A DNA stretch of 64,000 nucleotides from Rhipicephalus microplus (taxonomy: Eukaryota > Arthropoda > Arachnida > Ixodida > Ixodidae). The notes under the pieces were generated by a model. The model saw only the letters and a program-made list of their open reading frames with translations. It had not been told where the DNA came from and ran no database searches. This document shows positions 36,290 to 50,526 of this stretch, one piece after another (positions within the stretch are counted from its first letter, which is position 1; each line of letters begins with the position of its first letter). A program made the position numbers and the translations under genes. The DNA is taken from positions 87,134,817 to 87,198,816 of the forward strand of contig NC_134702.1 of the NCBI RefSeq assembly GCF_043290135.1, in the 5' to 3' direction.

Positions 36290-39200
36290 TGGTTGCGGGA
36301 GAATTGGTGCATGTCGCTGTGTTTTTTTGCCCGCTTTCTTGTGCTTTACTTGTGTGCGATCGTGTGTGGGGGGCAGTTTGCCTCATGTTTCTTGTGATCG
36401 AGTACGATTCTTTGGTGCGCGTGTATGAGGCAAGCGATTGTTTAGTCATTTGACGCCGCGAAGTTGGGTGCCGGTGAGCAGCTACAACGCGAAAAAAGAC
36501 GCTACATTGAAGCACAACGTATTCTCCTGCAATCTACAGTTTCAAGAAGAGTATCGGGATGCGTATCATTCTTAACAGAACACCTATTATTGTCACAAAC
36601 GAGTGCTGAAGTTAGCTGCCAAACGTTTGCTTCACGGGCGCGTGAAACGAAACAAGAAAACAAGCATCAAAAGGTGCTCAGGGCGTGTGCTCACCCTCTG
36701 CGCATGTGACAGTTCACAAGCATAGATGAGGGGAAAACGAAACATCGAAGCGGGGCCACTTTCAGGACCGACTATTTTGGAAGATGAACCACTGGGATGA
36801 AACGCTTTCTCCTGGCTGCCACCCTCGTACGTACTACGCGCACACACAGTTACCTTGAATGTTCGCGAAGCCGGAAAGGGTCCAAACTAGAAGTGTCGGA
36901 AGGTAGGGCTTGTGGTGAACATGGGCAAAAAAGTTGTGAAGTTTGAGCGGTGTGAGTGCGTCGTGTAGTGTAGTCAGTCGATGTTAAAGACTTGTTGAGG
37001 AGTGTTGCCGGGAGGACGACGGGCGCTGCAGTTCGTTTCAGTGTTTCCTTCAAAAGACATATTTGTGACACGTAAAAAGAATTGCGGAGTACATGCGTGT
37101 GGTAAATATTTGGGGCCGCTAAGTGTTCTGGCGCTTTTTATAATGCGTCAGATGGCATTTGTATAGTGGTAAGTTTCTTCTCATTGTATTAAATACTTTC
37201 TAAATGATTTGGTAAGTTGTAATTGGTACCTGCCGAGTGTGCAAGATTTGTTTTATGCCTTTACTGAGAATACATATTTTGTTTGTTTCGTAAACTTTTG
37301 GTTCTTAACTCTGTCTTTGGACCACAATTGGCGTTGTTGTGTACTAAAAGAGCCTACATTTAAATTTTAAGGGCTTTTGTGGTGCGTTGTGGAAGGCCGA
37401 TGCGTCTGCTTTCGGAATCTGCCTGGCGATTGCCTCCCCATGAACGAAATGAGTGACCTTTTTCATTTCAGGTGAGTGAAACGGGGACATTCATGGAGAG
37501 TATTGAGGGCTATACTCTATGGATGATTCGCCCTTCTAGGGCAAGCTGTTGACATATGTGGTGTAACAGGTACTTCTAATAACAATTCGGAATCGAACCT
37601 GTCATGTGCAGCTACGAAATGCGTTATTAACGGCCTACTGTCCCGCGTAGAAATGCGTATGAAAACGCTGGGTAGAGTGGTGGTGCCAGAGCGGGCGCGA
37701 GGTGAACTAGGCCTGTCCCGCTGCTTCCGCAGCAAGCAACAGGCTTCATCTTTTTTTTTTTACAGTCTTTCTTGGGGACCTTCGGTGCAAAAATTTCGGT
37801 CTGTCTGTCTGTCTGTACATCTGTCTGCTTGTCCACCCGTAACGCTAACGAGTGTTTTAAACGGCACCAGACGATACCCCAAACGGCCGACCCCATCTGC
37901 AGCGCCCACTAATGCTGCTCAAGACTCAGCGTTCATACGTGTGCGATTTTCAATTAGAAAGCAATAAATTTTGTTATGCGATTTTTAAAGGAAAAACAAA
38001 AGAAAAAGGAGCCCCGTAACTGTCTGCATCAGAGTGCGACACCTTAACAGTAGCTCACGAGAGATGGGGGTAAGGAGGAATTAAAGGATAGGATTAAAGG
38101 TATACAGATAGAGAGCGGAAGGAGAGAGCGTGGCGCAGAGACAGCGACACCCAGAAGCAAGGAGAAAATAGGAAAGATGAACGCGGTCGCAGGAGTCCGA
38201 GGACGGGGCACCACTCAGCGAGAGCTCTTGGCGGCTGCAGGAGATGCCGTAGAGCAAGCCAGTTGGCCAGAGCTGCGCTGTCATCGAAGATCGGGGGGGC
38301 ACAACCAGTCGGCCCGAAATACAGATAGCGATGCACAGCAAGAAAGAAATGAGTAGAAGTACACTGAGGCACATACAGCATACATACAAAGACTGAGAGA
38401 AAAGAAAAAAAATGCATAAAGAGGAAGCATTCGAAGACCAGTGGGAGGCTTTGCTGGTGATGAAAGACCCTGACAACCAGCTACGATTGGTGAGCGAGTC
38501 CCAGCAATTATTGCGAAATACCTGAGGCACCATAAGAACAAGTATATATTCTGTATGTATGCCTTTTACTCGAAAAAGCGTAGATAAAAAAGTAATTCTG
38601 AGGACCGTAGCGTTTATCGCGCTGCTCGGACCATGCAAAGCTTGTACGCATAGGCGAGTGTTTTTAACGCTTTACTAAGACGACACGGTGGTGGCACCAA
38701 CCCATCGCCTTGCGTTCAACTCTTATCACCTATGAGACGGGCGCGCACCCACGCACATCGTTTTCCAAGAGAACTGCCAGATAGCGCTCATGTCTCACGT
38801 GTGACGTGACTTGTTGTGTTTGTTCACCTCCACTGCACGCTTGAGGCACTCTGAAGCAGAGCCTCCAGAATATCATTCACCAGTTTCCTTGCACAGAACA
38901 TCAAATAAATGTTTTGTTCACTCTCTCCAGAGATTAACATGCAGATACGAGGCCATTTTTTTATCCAGTGGCCACGCCTTTACGGTTCATTGGAATGTGT
39001 CAGCACAGTGATGCCAATGCTAGAAACTTAGCCTTAAAGAAATTTTTGTCGACAGGGCTTTATCAAGTATGAGGCCCATGGAAGGGCTATATGCTCTCCC
39101 TTAGTAGAGTACCTAGTATTCTGAATCGAGACATAAGCGCTCGTCTGTGTCCTCTCTGAGTGTGTGTATTTTTTAGCGCTTGTTTCATCATGAACCTTTA

Positions 39201-41505
39201 CCAACACGCCCAACTAGCAGTCATTCTATACTCTAAAATTTCAACCACTTTCTCTAAACGCATTCAAAGATTTTCGAACACTTTCAGGAACTTAACGCCT
39301 TTTTTGCTGAATCAAGGGATTCTTGTAGGGCTCCGAAAATGTCACATTACGTGGCCTGGTTCAAGACATTACCTAGTAATCACAGTCTTTCAAACTAGAA
39401 GGGCTTAAATAAACGATAACTTTGGTAATTTCATGTTGTCCTTATTCTAGCTGTTCTGATTGCCTCCGTCAAGGAGATGTTTCCTGACCGATTGCTGCTC
39501 CGTGAAACAAATATAAGTTTTATCTTGTTGTGCGCATAGACTCGCTTCAAGTTAGCGCTCCTTCGTCATCGAGGAATATTTGTATGTTAAATAACTAGTT
39601 AACTAAGAAGCTTCTCACGGGGGGAACTTGAGTCAATGCATCGCAGAGTGGTGGGAGCATTGCGTGAATGTTGCGTAGCTGGTATACGGTTTGGGAATGC
39701 TTATTTGTTATTTCGTCTTTATTAAGCATATTAGTTGAATGAAGGAGAAGCATTGCCTATAACGTCAAGTGAAAGCCAAGTAAAGACGCCTTTGACTGAA
39801 TTCGAAACACACGGTAGGTGGCGCAGCACATCCCGCAATCGTCTGCCGTTGACCACATGGTACGGGTAGGTAAAAGATAATTATAGACGCCCGCAATTCT
39901 TTTTAATATGATGAAGTATTCTTGAGGAAAAGTGTGTTAAAAGCACATGTGCTTATTTTTTTTCCCTACTCATTTTCGTTCTCCCAAGACATGAAGATGC
40001 ACAGAACAAAAAAAAAGGATTAAGGGGGGGGGGGGCTCTAAGCTTTACCTTTAAGAGTTGAATGCGACAGAATTATGCTGTCTTTACTGTGCACTTCCAC
40101 CACTTTGAACGTATCTTTTATTGTATAGTGTCACTCCGGAAGTTTAAATTGGAGAATACTGTAATGTAACTCATTGAGTTCAAAGTGGCTTGTGCTTGTG
40201 TAAATGAAACTTTCGAATGTGGGCGCACTCTGCGTAATGAACAGTATATTTTAAGCCACGAGCAATATTGCGCGTAAGACTTTTGCGCGTAAGTTGTTAT
40301 GCCTAGTGCATGATAATATGGAAAAATGTGCAGTAATTAGTGTGCCTTTTGTGGTGAGTGGCCTGCTTCAAACCAGGAAGTCGTTATAATAATCACTTGT
40401 TCTGACGCCCGAATTCAGTGCACGCTTGTACTCCACAATATATCTGCGATATTACACGTTGTATTAATGAGGCCTGTAAACGGACGCCTGTGTTTGTAAA
40501 GCATGAACTTTATTTCCACAGCAATGCAATGCAGAAACAATTTTGACTTTCCAGGCAGACTCGTGGTCGTGTGACAGAATCCCTGCTTGCCACAAAAATG
40601 GCCTGTGTACAATCTTCGCTCGAACCCGGATTTTTTTAATATTTAATTTACTTGCACTCTTCTCGATTTTTCAGTCCCGCATAGGATGATGATTTTTCGC
40701 TCGTAACCTGCAACGTCGACAACGACGCTGACGCTGAAGTTCTGGTGAAATGAAAATTTTACCGCTATCACGCTAATATCACGTAGCTGTTGTCATGAAA
40801 GGATGTGCTACCTACATTCCGAAGAGAGGGCATTTACGCCACGCATAAAAAAATTGCAACTGAAGTAGCACAGGTGTCAGACTCGTCACTTCACAGGAGG
40901 CATATTTTATTTTTTGGTCACTGCTGAATCTATGTGTAAAACTACGTTAGCTAACGAGCAATTAGCAGCGAGCACATCTCATTGTGCTAAGAACAGGAGT
41001 AAAGATGTAAAGAGCACGCTTTCATGCGACTGTTTTTTTTTCGTCAAGAGGCAATACTTCGGGGAATTGAAACATTCATATGAGAACCGTACAACGCGAC
41101 TACCTTTTCGCTTTTCTCTAGAACCACCTCACTGTTCATTACTGCTGCGAAAAACACAACGCGCTCGTCTTTCAGGTAAAATTATTTTTATATAGCAGCA
41201 TTTTTTATTCCGCGCACACTTTTCGCTAGGCCTACATGAATTTTAAATGTCTGCAAATTAAGCTTACGAAAACTATCTCACTTTAATGAGCACATGAATA
41301 CTTTCCTCTGAACTTCGAGCTTTGATCTGCTGGAATGAGCTCCCAACAAAAAAGTCTTCGCTAAAGAACGAGCACTAGAAGCCCAGTCATGTATTGAAAA
41401 TTTTAACAGTGGAGCTTTTGAAAGTCGAGGTTAGTGTAAAATAGCTACGGAGTGCCATACGTCTTCGAGAAAATTTGATGAAGGCCATAGCTGTGCGCTG
41501 TCTGG
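36290..41505. other. Long non-coding stretch
   Basis: No gene I can defend. ORFs up to 185 codons (38081-38638 minus) show no domain and overlap others in different frames. Notable items: a GGTTCGATTCC box on the minus strand near 37590, the third TAGTAGAGTAC repeat copy at 39066-39128, and poly-G at 40025-40034. Confidence 0.5.
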
Positions 41506-41714
<209 letters not shown>

Positions 41715-41992
41715 TTCACGTGTACACGCTGCCAATGTCAGGTTTTTTTAATGCTCTCGTGTTAAAATTACCTATGTCTGTTCTCACTATTCCTGGGTAG
41801 ATATACACTGTCAAACACTTTGGTACACACCCGCATGCCTGCGGCACACGCCTGCTCGAGGGTATACATGTGACACACGCCTGAAAGAAAGAGTGTGACG
41901 ACGTACGCGATGGTATTTTGCCGTTTTTCACATCATGATCAGCGGGTCATATTTGTCAATCCACGTAATTATGGTCAGATGGATAGATAGAT

Positions 41993-42524
41993 GTTAGCGT
42001 TCTTCCAAGACTTTGGTACTCTTCCCGTCAGGAGACACCTTGTAAACAGGGTGGCTAGTTTTTCTAACACAATCTGTCCTCCATCTTTTAGCAGATCTGA
42101 TGTTACCTGATCCTCACCAGCAGCTTTGCCTCTTTGCATGCTCTCCAAACTTTTTCTGACTTCTTCTGTTATTACTGGTGGGGTGTCATCTGGGTTACTG
42201 CTAGTTCTTATATTATTAAAGTCGTGGTTGTCCCAGCTACTGTACAGATCTCTGTAAAACTCCTCCACTATTTTAACTATCCTATCCATATTGGTAATTA
42301 TTTTGCCTTCTTTGTCCCTTAGTGCATATGTCCGATTTTTGCCTATCCCAAGTTTTCTCTTCACTGCTTTGACGCTTCCTCCGTTTTTCAGAGCGTGTTC
42401 AATTCTCTCCATGTTATAAGTTCTTACGTCGGATACCTTACGCCTATTAATCAACTTCGAAAGCTCTGCCAGTTCTATTTTGTCTGTTGTAGCGGAGACT
42501 TTCATGGTTTGACGCTTCTTAATG
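41993..42524 (-). pseudogene. RTE RT N-terminal segment (inverted)
   Basis: The minus frame has AELSKLINRRKVSD, IVKIVEEFYRDLY, DDTPPVITEEVRKSLESMQR, GKAAGEDQVTSDLLKDGG and GRVPKSWKNA: the linker and first RT motifs of RTE-clade LINEs. The next motif of the same protein is at the start of the plus-strand piece at 42525, so this segment has been flipped. The outer end at 41993 adjoins GATA-like sequence. Confidence 0.85.
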
Positions 42525-43821
42525 AGCATCTTAATACATAAGAAAGGAGATGACAAGGACTTTAAGAATTACAGGCCGATTAGCTTGCTCTCTGTAGTAT
42601 ACAAGCTGTTTACAAAAGTAATTGCTAACAGAGTAAAGAAAACATTAAAATTTAATCAACCAAAGGAACAAGCAGGATTTCGAACAGGCTACTCAACAAT
42701 CGACCACATTCATACTATCAATCAGGTAATAGAGAAATGCTCAGAATATAACCAACCACTATACATAGCCTTCATAGATTACGAGAAGGCGTTTGATTCA
42801 GTAGAAATATCAGCCGTCATGCAGGCACTGCAGAATCAGGGTGTCGATGAAGTATATATAAACATTCTGGAAGAAATCTACAGGGGATCAACTGCTACCA
42901 TAGTGTTTCATAAAGAAAGCAACAGAATACCAATCAAGAGGGGTGTAAGGCAGGGGGACACAATCTCCCCTATGCTATTTACCGCGTGCTTACAGAAGGT
43001 TTTCAGAAGCCTAGAATGGGAACAGTTAGGGATAAGAGTTAATGGAGAGTACCTTAGTAACCTGCGCTTCACCGATGACATTGCATTGCTGAGTAACTCA
43101 GGGGACGAATTGCAACTCATGATTACGGAGTTAGACAAGGAGAGCAGAAACGTAGGTCTTAAAATGAATCTGCAGAAAACGAAAGTAATGTACAACAACC
43201 TCGGTAAAGAGCAGCGCTTTGAGATAGGTAATAGTGCACTTCAAATTGTAAAAGACTATGTCTACTTAGGGCAGGTTATTACCGCGGAGCCGAACCACGA
43301 GATTGAAGTAACTATAAGAATAAGAATGGGGTGGAGAACATTCAATCAATCAGGTACATTCAATCAGGTAGATTGCCACTATCCTTTAAGAAGAAGGTAT
43401 ATAACAGCTGTATCTTGCCGGTACTTAGCTACGGAGCAGAAATCTGGAGACTTACAAAGAGGGTTCAGCTTAAATTGAGGATGACGCAGCGAGCAATGGA
43501 AAGAAAAATGGTAGGTGTAACCTTAAGAGACAAGAACAGAGCAGAGTGGATTAGGGAACAAACGAGGGTTAAGGATAACATAGCTGAAATCAAGAAGAAG
43601 AAATGGACATGGGCCGGGCATGTAGGGCGTCATTAAGGGTAACCGCTGGTCATTAAGGGTAACTAACTGGATTCCCAGAGAAGGGAAGCGGGTCAGGGGG
43701 AGACAGAAGGTTAGGTGGGCAGATGAGATTAAGAAGTTTGCGGGTATAAGTTGGCAGCAGCAAGCACAGGACCGGGTTAACTGGCGGAACATGGGAGAGG
43801 ACTTTGTCCTGCAGTGGACGT
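42525..43821 (+). pseudogene. RTE RT catalytic part and C-terminus (frameshifted)
   Basis: Open from 42525 to about 43300: [70 protein letters not shown] and [11 protein letters not shown] (the catalytic DD kept, the usual FADD reads FTDD). The frame then shifts near 43330-43380, where ATTCAATCAGGT is repeated, and continues in another frame (43331-43636: [45 protein letters not shown]). A duplicated TCATTAAGGGTAAC at about 43630-43665 breaks it again before the last residues, which end at the TAG at 43819-43821. Confidence 0.88.
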
Positions 43822-43847
43822 AGTCAGGCTGATGATGATGATGATGA

Positions 43848-44066
<219 letters not shown>

Positions 44067-44067
44067 C

Positions 44068-45456
44068 AACAAATAAATCACGCCTACTTGAAGATACAGA
44101 AGTGTTTGAAAGGTAGCATCTCTTGACTTCTTATCATTTAGCTTATCCTCCCAAATGTGCCGGATCACCAGAACCGGTTCTGATTTGTTTGTCTCCTTGT
44201 AGTTCATGCTTATGTCTTCGTTACAAATCAATACAATTGCGTTTGTTAAAGTGGCTTTTTTCTTGCAGGCGTTAGAAAAAACACAGTGTTTCTTGAATTC
44301 GTATAACGGTTAGAGAGTTTGCCAGCAGAGTAGACTATAAAAAAAAAGGGGGGGGGGCAACAAGAACGATAAACAACAAATTATTCAATGACATGACTTT
44401 TCACACAGATTTATTGTATTAGCCCCATAGACAGAAGGCCTTTGCTCACCGTCCCGCTTTCACTATTCAATGTAGTTAAGCCTACTGTACCCATGAAACG
44501 TCAGCTGACGTGTCTGCACACAATGTCACCTATTTAAGATAATACTTTTCAAAAAGTTTTAAAAAGAATGAAGTGAAACTTTTTCATTAATTCTAATCAC
44601 GCCTGAATTTCGCTTCTTTCTTAGTCCTTGATGCAAGAGTTAAAAAGATGAATACTATCGCGGAAGCGGCCTATAGGAAATGACGGCACCGTACACGTGT
44701 TGCAAGCATGTAAAAAGTAACAAGTGCTTAACGTGAGGTCGACGACATGGTTGCATGCACTCTTTACCCTCCCTCCCTTCTTCTCAGAGTCTGTCACATG
44801 CGTGTTCGGCAAGTGTTCGCAGATTAATTAGTAAGCAACTTAAATCGAACAACGACGCCTAAGCACTCCTTTGCTACTTTTGCTCTTCAATACTGCCTTG
44901 TTTGCTAAAGCTCTTTCTTTTCTTGCTGTTCTTGCAAGTAATGTTCCACGGGTTCTGCGAAAAACCTCTAAGGCAAAGCGAGCTCCCAATTAAAATTCAC
45001 CCTCGAGGAAATTGTTCGATGCACCATTCAGGTATCTATCGCAAATCAGCGAATCTAGAGTAACCAGGACAAACGACGAAATTTATTTACAATTACGCAC
45101 GCCCCAAGGCTTCCGAAATGCAGCAGTGTTTTTTCTTCTGGCATTATTACCAGTTTAGAAGGTTTGTCACTAACACACTTGAGCGGCTCCGCCTATAGGT
45201 GCTTCTTTTTTAGTTCAATTCTGCTGGAAACGGCACAGGGCGCCCTTAATACAAACGTGCACAGTCGAACTACAAAGGCTTGTGGCTTGATTTTATTTTA
45301 AAGCACATTTTATAATCTTGTTTTTTACATTACTGCAAAGTTGGAATTATCACGGTAGAGATATCTAAAGAATATTAAATCAAAGAACGTTATTGAGCGC
45401 ATTTTTAATAAATGAATGCGAAGCATTATTTCGTAAATTTAGCCAATTTGAGCGTT
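44068..45456. other. Non-coding stretch
   Basis: AT-rich, no ORF with a domain, A/G homopolymers at 44340-44357. Confidence 0.5.
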
Positions 45457-45477
45457 TTTATCTATCTACCTATCTAC

Positions 45478-45560
<83 letters not shown>
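45457..45560. repeat. (TATC)n microsatellite
   Basis: About 24 TATC units, a few ACCT variants at the left. Confidence 0.97.
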
Positions 45561-48500
45561 CGCCTTGGTGCTCTCGTGGCTGTTTCATTGCCTGATATAT
45601 AACAATTTTGTGGCGTGACATGTGTACATCAAACATATATGAGAGGTTCTCACATGAAAATCATTTCATAGATGCCATTCACGTCATTATTTATGTCGCA
45701 TGGTCTTTGGTGTTTTCATAGCTGTCTCATGAATTTTATATACACCGTGCGTCATCTATGTGTAGCCAGAGTTTAAAATACGCCGATGCTGTCTACGAGA
45801 ACGACGATGTGACGAAATGCATTTTGATGATTATTACACAGACTAAATTACACCGTTCCGGTTTTCTTCCTTCATGCATGATTAAGCATAATAGATAACT
45901 AACGTCTGAAACAGCTGTGTTGGGCAAAGAATTTCATTGAAAAAAACTCGATCGGCTTGCGAAACGCCCCATTTGGGAAACGTTTATCATGTTATGCATT
46001 ATGTAGTCTTTCACCGATTGCTAGAGTTGCGGCATTGGCGAGATGACAATAAAGACGTGGTGGCTCTGTGATGATGCAGGTGTTGTTAGCGGTAACAAAA
46101 GCGATAACCACTGCGTCTGCTTGTCGCTGTCAAAAAGAGTCGGAAAGGAAGCGTATTCATCGAATGTGAAAACTTGGGAGTCACTGCAATCACGGAACAC
46201 CCTGGCACATGAGGCATATCATGTGGTACGTTCTTCGCACTTTGTGGACATCTGTATTACCAGTGTAACTCTAGTAATTAACAGGTAAAAATTTGGAAAT
46301 TGTCTCATCGGACGTCTCGTGAACCGATCTACAGTTTTTTCCATCTTTGTTGTTTCAAAATATAATTATTTGGCTTATTTAACTAGACAACTATGCGGGA
46401 AGCGAACACTATTTTCATTTAGTCCATACAATAGTAAGCAAGATGCTTTTAGTCGGGTAGTTATAAAATGCATCGACAAGTTTTGAAACTGGGACTGTAG
46501 ACAGCAGAGATACCTGATGTACATCAGTTGTTAAGGCATGAACTGAAAGTATCAGAATATAAATGGGATGTAACGTGTCAATCATGCCACACGCCACAAT
46601 GTTCATCATACCACACCAAATAAGGACGTTCTTGGTTGGACATCATAAGTAGGTAAAGGTAAATTTCTATGACGGGCTTAGAGACTCCGAACGCTCGTAT
46701 GCCGGATTTTTAGCATCTTATAGTACTTCAATGCTGCAGCATCATTTCTCAAACATTTATTCAGCACTGCTGCTGTTCTATATCCAGCTGTGTCCTCTAA
46801 TTGAATATTTAATTCAGTTCTTGCCCGACAAAGTGCACAGTCCAAGTCATCAAAAGCTGAAAGGCAAGCACCTGTCATGAGCGGTGCAGTGCTAGTCCAG
46901 AATTCTCGGTACCCACATCCTATTCAACAGGGTTAGATTAAATTACCACAAGCACGTTCTAGAAGTCTTTTGTGATTATCTATTGCAATATAGTTGTCGT
47001 AGTTTGGATACATATCCTTACCTACTTAGAAGCCCTACACCAGAAGTGGTGTTTTTTTTTTTCGAGCTGGAAGTTGGACTTTAGGCGTGTGGGTTCCAGG
47101 AGCATTCAATATTGTATTGAATTACACCGAAAATGAAAGATAAGCAAAACTTCCCAGTACCATGTACACCGAGAAAGCCATAGAGTGGCAAAATCTCTAA
47201 AGTCAGGTAAACTGGATTTCAAATTTCTCTTCCTCGCGTCGTTTCCGCCACCGCACCTCTTTTTGGCTTTGTCTTCCATTATTGAATGCATTCACTGAAC
47301 TTGATTATCCTGACATCAAACTTTGAAATTTCTCAGACGGTGGGTAACTCTTATATGGTGCTCACATTTTACTTTGTTTTTCAGAAGCCTACTTAAGTTT
47401 TTTTTTTACAGCTCAATCGTCCAGCCACAATCTTGTCAGCTTGTTGCTGAGTGCCTATAGCGCTGTTGAGCTGCTTAAGTGCGCCGGAAAAAGTTTTACA
47501 TGACTTGAGTCAGATTTAAAGAAGATTGGTGCGGGCTTTGCGCACGTTTCGCTTAATGACGGGTCGCATTCCGAGAAGTTATGTTTACCGCAGAGAAATG
47601 CATACAGAAGCCCAACCAAACTCTTGATGCAGGTCTAAGGGAGACTACAGAATTAATCATGCGTAAACACTACTGTCGTATGCTACTATTAACACATTAA
47701 ACAAAATAAAAACGCAGTATCCATCGATAAATTCTGCAGTCATCGCATGCACTTTTCTTGTAAATAAGTATTTTAAACCCTTATACACTCAGAAAATGTA
47801 ATAAACGTCACCATATTTACTCAGCTTTCTCGCTTAATTTTTTAGACCTTTTTCCAATAAAATGAAGCACTCTTTATATATAAACAGGATCGTTTGTTTC
47901 CCTAATTGCTTAAAACGCAGGTTAAACTTAACTTGACTGCATTGCAATATAATGGAAGATGGCAATAAATAGAAAGCTTAGACATAAATAGCATAACTTG
48001 GGCAAGTGAGGCCATCTAGCACCGAAAAACAGAACTATGCCAGACATAGACTTGATAGGCTTCATCTGGAATCATTTTTTGCGATATTGGGTGTATTCGT
48101 CATGACGATGATTCTCATGGAAGGGATCGAAAGAGTTGACGTAACTCTCTGCATCGACAAACGCTTGAGCGATGACTCGACATCACTCTGTCGGCATTCC
48201 GAGTGGGTCTCAACGCTTGTGCTTACAGGTGAGACATTCTTATAGGAGTTTGGTCACACGTCGTGAGACATGCGTTTGTTGTGGAAGTTATTCTGAGCAC
48301 CGGGTTTTAGGGCGAATGACCAGAAACTTGAACTCTGCCTTTAGAAAACGCGTTTTGTTGTACTTTTCAAGTCGTGTTTTATAGGCGGACATATGCCCTA
48401 CGCCAGCCTACCTCACGCGCCCTTGTGTATGATGCCAGTTGCGGCTACAAACACGTAAGTAAGTCATGAAAATACGTCACAATACAGGAAGATATAGGTG

Positions 48501-48839
48501 CCTGAGCTACTGCACATGTGAGGAGTAGTCCACTTCACAAATCATGCACAATGCTGTTGAAGCTATGCGAGAAGTATGGTCCGCAAATTGTACTAATACG
48601 GGCGTCTCGTGGTCAGATGACGTGGCTGTGACCGCTGTTGCGAGCCGTGCCGGCCGTATGAGGGTTCACAGGGGCGTCGAGACCAGCAGCAAATAACAAA
48701 AATTCCACAAACCGAAAACAATAAAATGGAAAGTGATGTGAATCGGCATAGTAAATGCTGTAAAACAGTGTTTGTTTATAAGGCGTAGAGAAAGAGAGAA
48801 AAAGATCACAGCATATCCACGGAGTGAATGATGATAAGT
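45561..48839. other. Non-coding stretch
   Basis: No ORF above 81 codons and nothing recognisable. Confidence 0.5.
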
Positions 48840-50082
48840 GGGTCGAAGCATACGTCAGCCGTGTCCATATCCGTCAGTCCGTTCATTCTAGCTGACGTCC
48901 GTCCGCGCGACCATCCGTCCGTCTGTTTATGCATCCGTCCGTATCTCCGTGGGTCCGTCAGTGACTCCGTCCATCCATCTGTCCATCTGTTCGTGCGTCC
49001 ATCCGTCTGTCTATCTTTTCGTGAGTCCATCCGTCTGTACGTAAGCGCGTCCATCCATCCATCCGTCCATCCGTCAGCTAGTCTGCATCTCCATCTGCCA
49101 ATGCGTCCGACCGTGCTTCCATCAAGTGAACACTTTATAACCCGGCGACAACGTTCTGTGGCAGCACGGCCTAGGCTACGTGGGCGGAGCCTATGCACAT
49201 GTGCTACTGCGCCAAGTAGTCCGACCGCTTCAACGGGTGTTTCGGTTTCGATTTCACCAGCGCATACTTTATCCTTTGTGTGTCCGGCGTTGACCCAGGT
49301 TTCGTCAAGGTAGTATATGGATCTGGAAGAATAAACAACAAAAATGAAGCATGTCATCTGCAGCGAAGCGCGGCGAATGCAGCGAAACTCGGCTCGTGTC
49401 ACAATTATTAAAAATTGCTCGCGTTTCGGCTCGCGTTTGCTCGCGTTTCGCTGCAGGTTTTGCTGCTCGCGTTTCGCTGCGTTTGCTCGCGTTTCGCTGC
49501 TTTTCTTTACTTGCGCGTAAACGTTGTACGCCACCTTCTTTGCCTGTACGGACAGCTTTTGATTTGACAACGCCTGGTACGGCTGCACAGCTGGTGGACT
49601 CGCGGCACGCGGCAGTGTTTCCTCCGTAAGCGACGTTGACGAGCTGTAACCGGCGGACGCCATCTTTGACAGTGAGGAATGTGGTGAGGTAAAAAGGCGA
49701 CGGAAGCCAGAAAACCCCCAAAAAACTGAGAGAGCGTGAAACGAAATTTTTTCTACTGCGCAACGTTTTTATTCACTAATTAAAAAATAAATCCGCGAAA
49801 AATGTAAGTGACGAATGGTAAAATCTTAGTTACCCAGAACAGTATACAAACGTTTTCGTTGAGGGACTACATGCTGTGGCGCAGTAAGACAAGCGTGCTT
49901 CGGCTCCGTAGCCTTGGCTGTGCTGCCACAGAAAGTTGTCGCGGGGTATAGGTACCGCTATCTCCCATCTCGCATCCCCTATGGCACATACCCGTTCTAG
50001 AGCGGGCATGTACCGGTAGCTACCCACTACTACTACTTACATTGGAGGACGTATAGACCCACACCTTTAGGAGCTTCGCCGC
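48840..50082 (-). mobile_element. CCGT-core element, copy 2, with transposase relic
   Basis: Begins GGGTCGAAGC (48840-48849) and ends GAGCTTCGCCGCTAA (ends about 50085). It has the same upstream GGAGTGAATGATGATAAGT as copy 1, a CCGT/CCAT-rich core (48890-49110), and the ACATACCCG...CGGGCATGT hairpin near 49985. Between them on the minus strand lies a decayed DDE transposase. Copy 1 could be a deletion derivative of an element like this one. Confidence 0.55.
49265..49663 (-). pseudogene. DDE transposase relic (IS630/Tc1-mariner-like?)
   Basis: A minus-strand frame starting at 49663 (MASAGYSSSTS...) includes LSVQAKKVAYNVYAQVKK, compatible with an N-terminal DNA-binding helix, and ends with YYLDETWVNAGHTKDKVC. 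D-E-T-W-V-N-x-G-H-T is the second-aspartate box of a family of insect and tick DDE transposases. The box is preceded by a pyrimidine-rich TTTATTCTTCCAG, a good splice acceptor, so the original gene probably had an intron here. The middle contains five GCTCGCGTTTCGCTGC-type repeats instead of conserved domain. The first part of the catalytic core and the final E are missing. Confidence 0.45.
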
Positions 50083-50089
50083 TAAAAAG

Positions 50090-50205
50090 GTTAAGTGAAA
50101 GACAGGGAGGTTAACCAGAACGAAATTTTCAGTTTGTTACCTTGCACTGAGGAAGAGAAAATGGGATAGAAAGGTAAAGACGTAAAAATAAAAGAAAAGA
50201 GGAAA
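50090..50205 (-). mobile_element. I-like LINE 3' UTR fragment
   Basis: GGGAGGTTAACCAGAACGA and GTTACCTTGCACTGAGGAAG match the 3' UTR of the full-length LINE (15445-15495). No coding part remains. Confidence 0.6.
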
Positions 50206-50526
50206 GATTTTAAAGAAAACAAAAAAAAATTGGCAGCATGTTCACGGAGTAAATGATGGAGAGTAGGGCGAAGCATTCCTCCATCCATTCGTTCTTGCTT
50301 CCGTTCGTCTGTGTGACCGTCCATGCGTCCATACGCCTGTCTGTGCATGTGTCTGTTCGTGCGTCCGTCCCTGCGTTTGTCCATGCATCCGCCCCTGCGT
50401 CCGTTCATGCGTCCATCCATGCATCTGTCTGTGTGTCCGTTCGTCCATCTATTCAACACTCCAAGTACCACCATCTCGCATCATTTCATCATATATTCTC
50501 CATATAGAAGCACCGTCATCCAGCGG

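Noticed and set aside
37560..37640. tRNA gene around the GGTTCGATTCC box
   Set aside because: No matching A-box at the right distance and no acceptor stem; at most a SINE scrap.
38081..38638. 185-codon minus ORF with hydrophobic stretches
   Set aside because: Two other frames are equally open there and no family features are seen. A G/A-rich strand makes long ORFs likely by chance.
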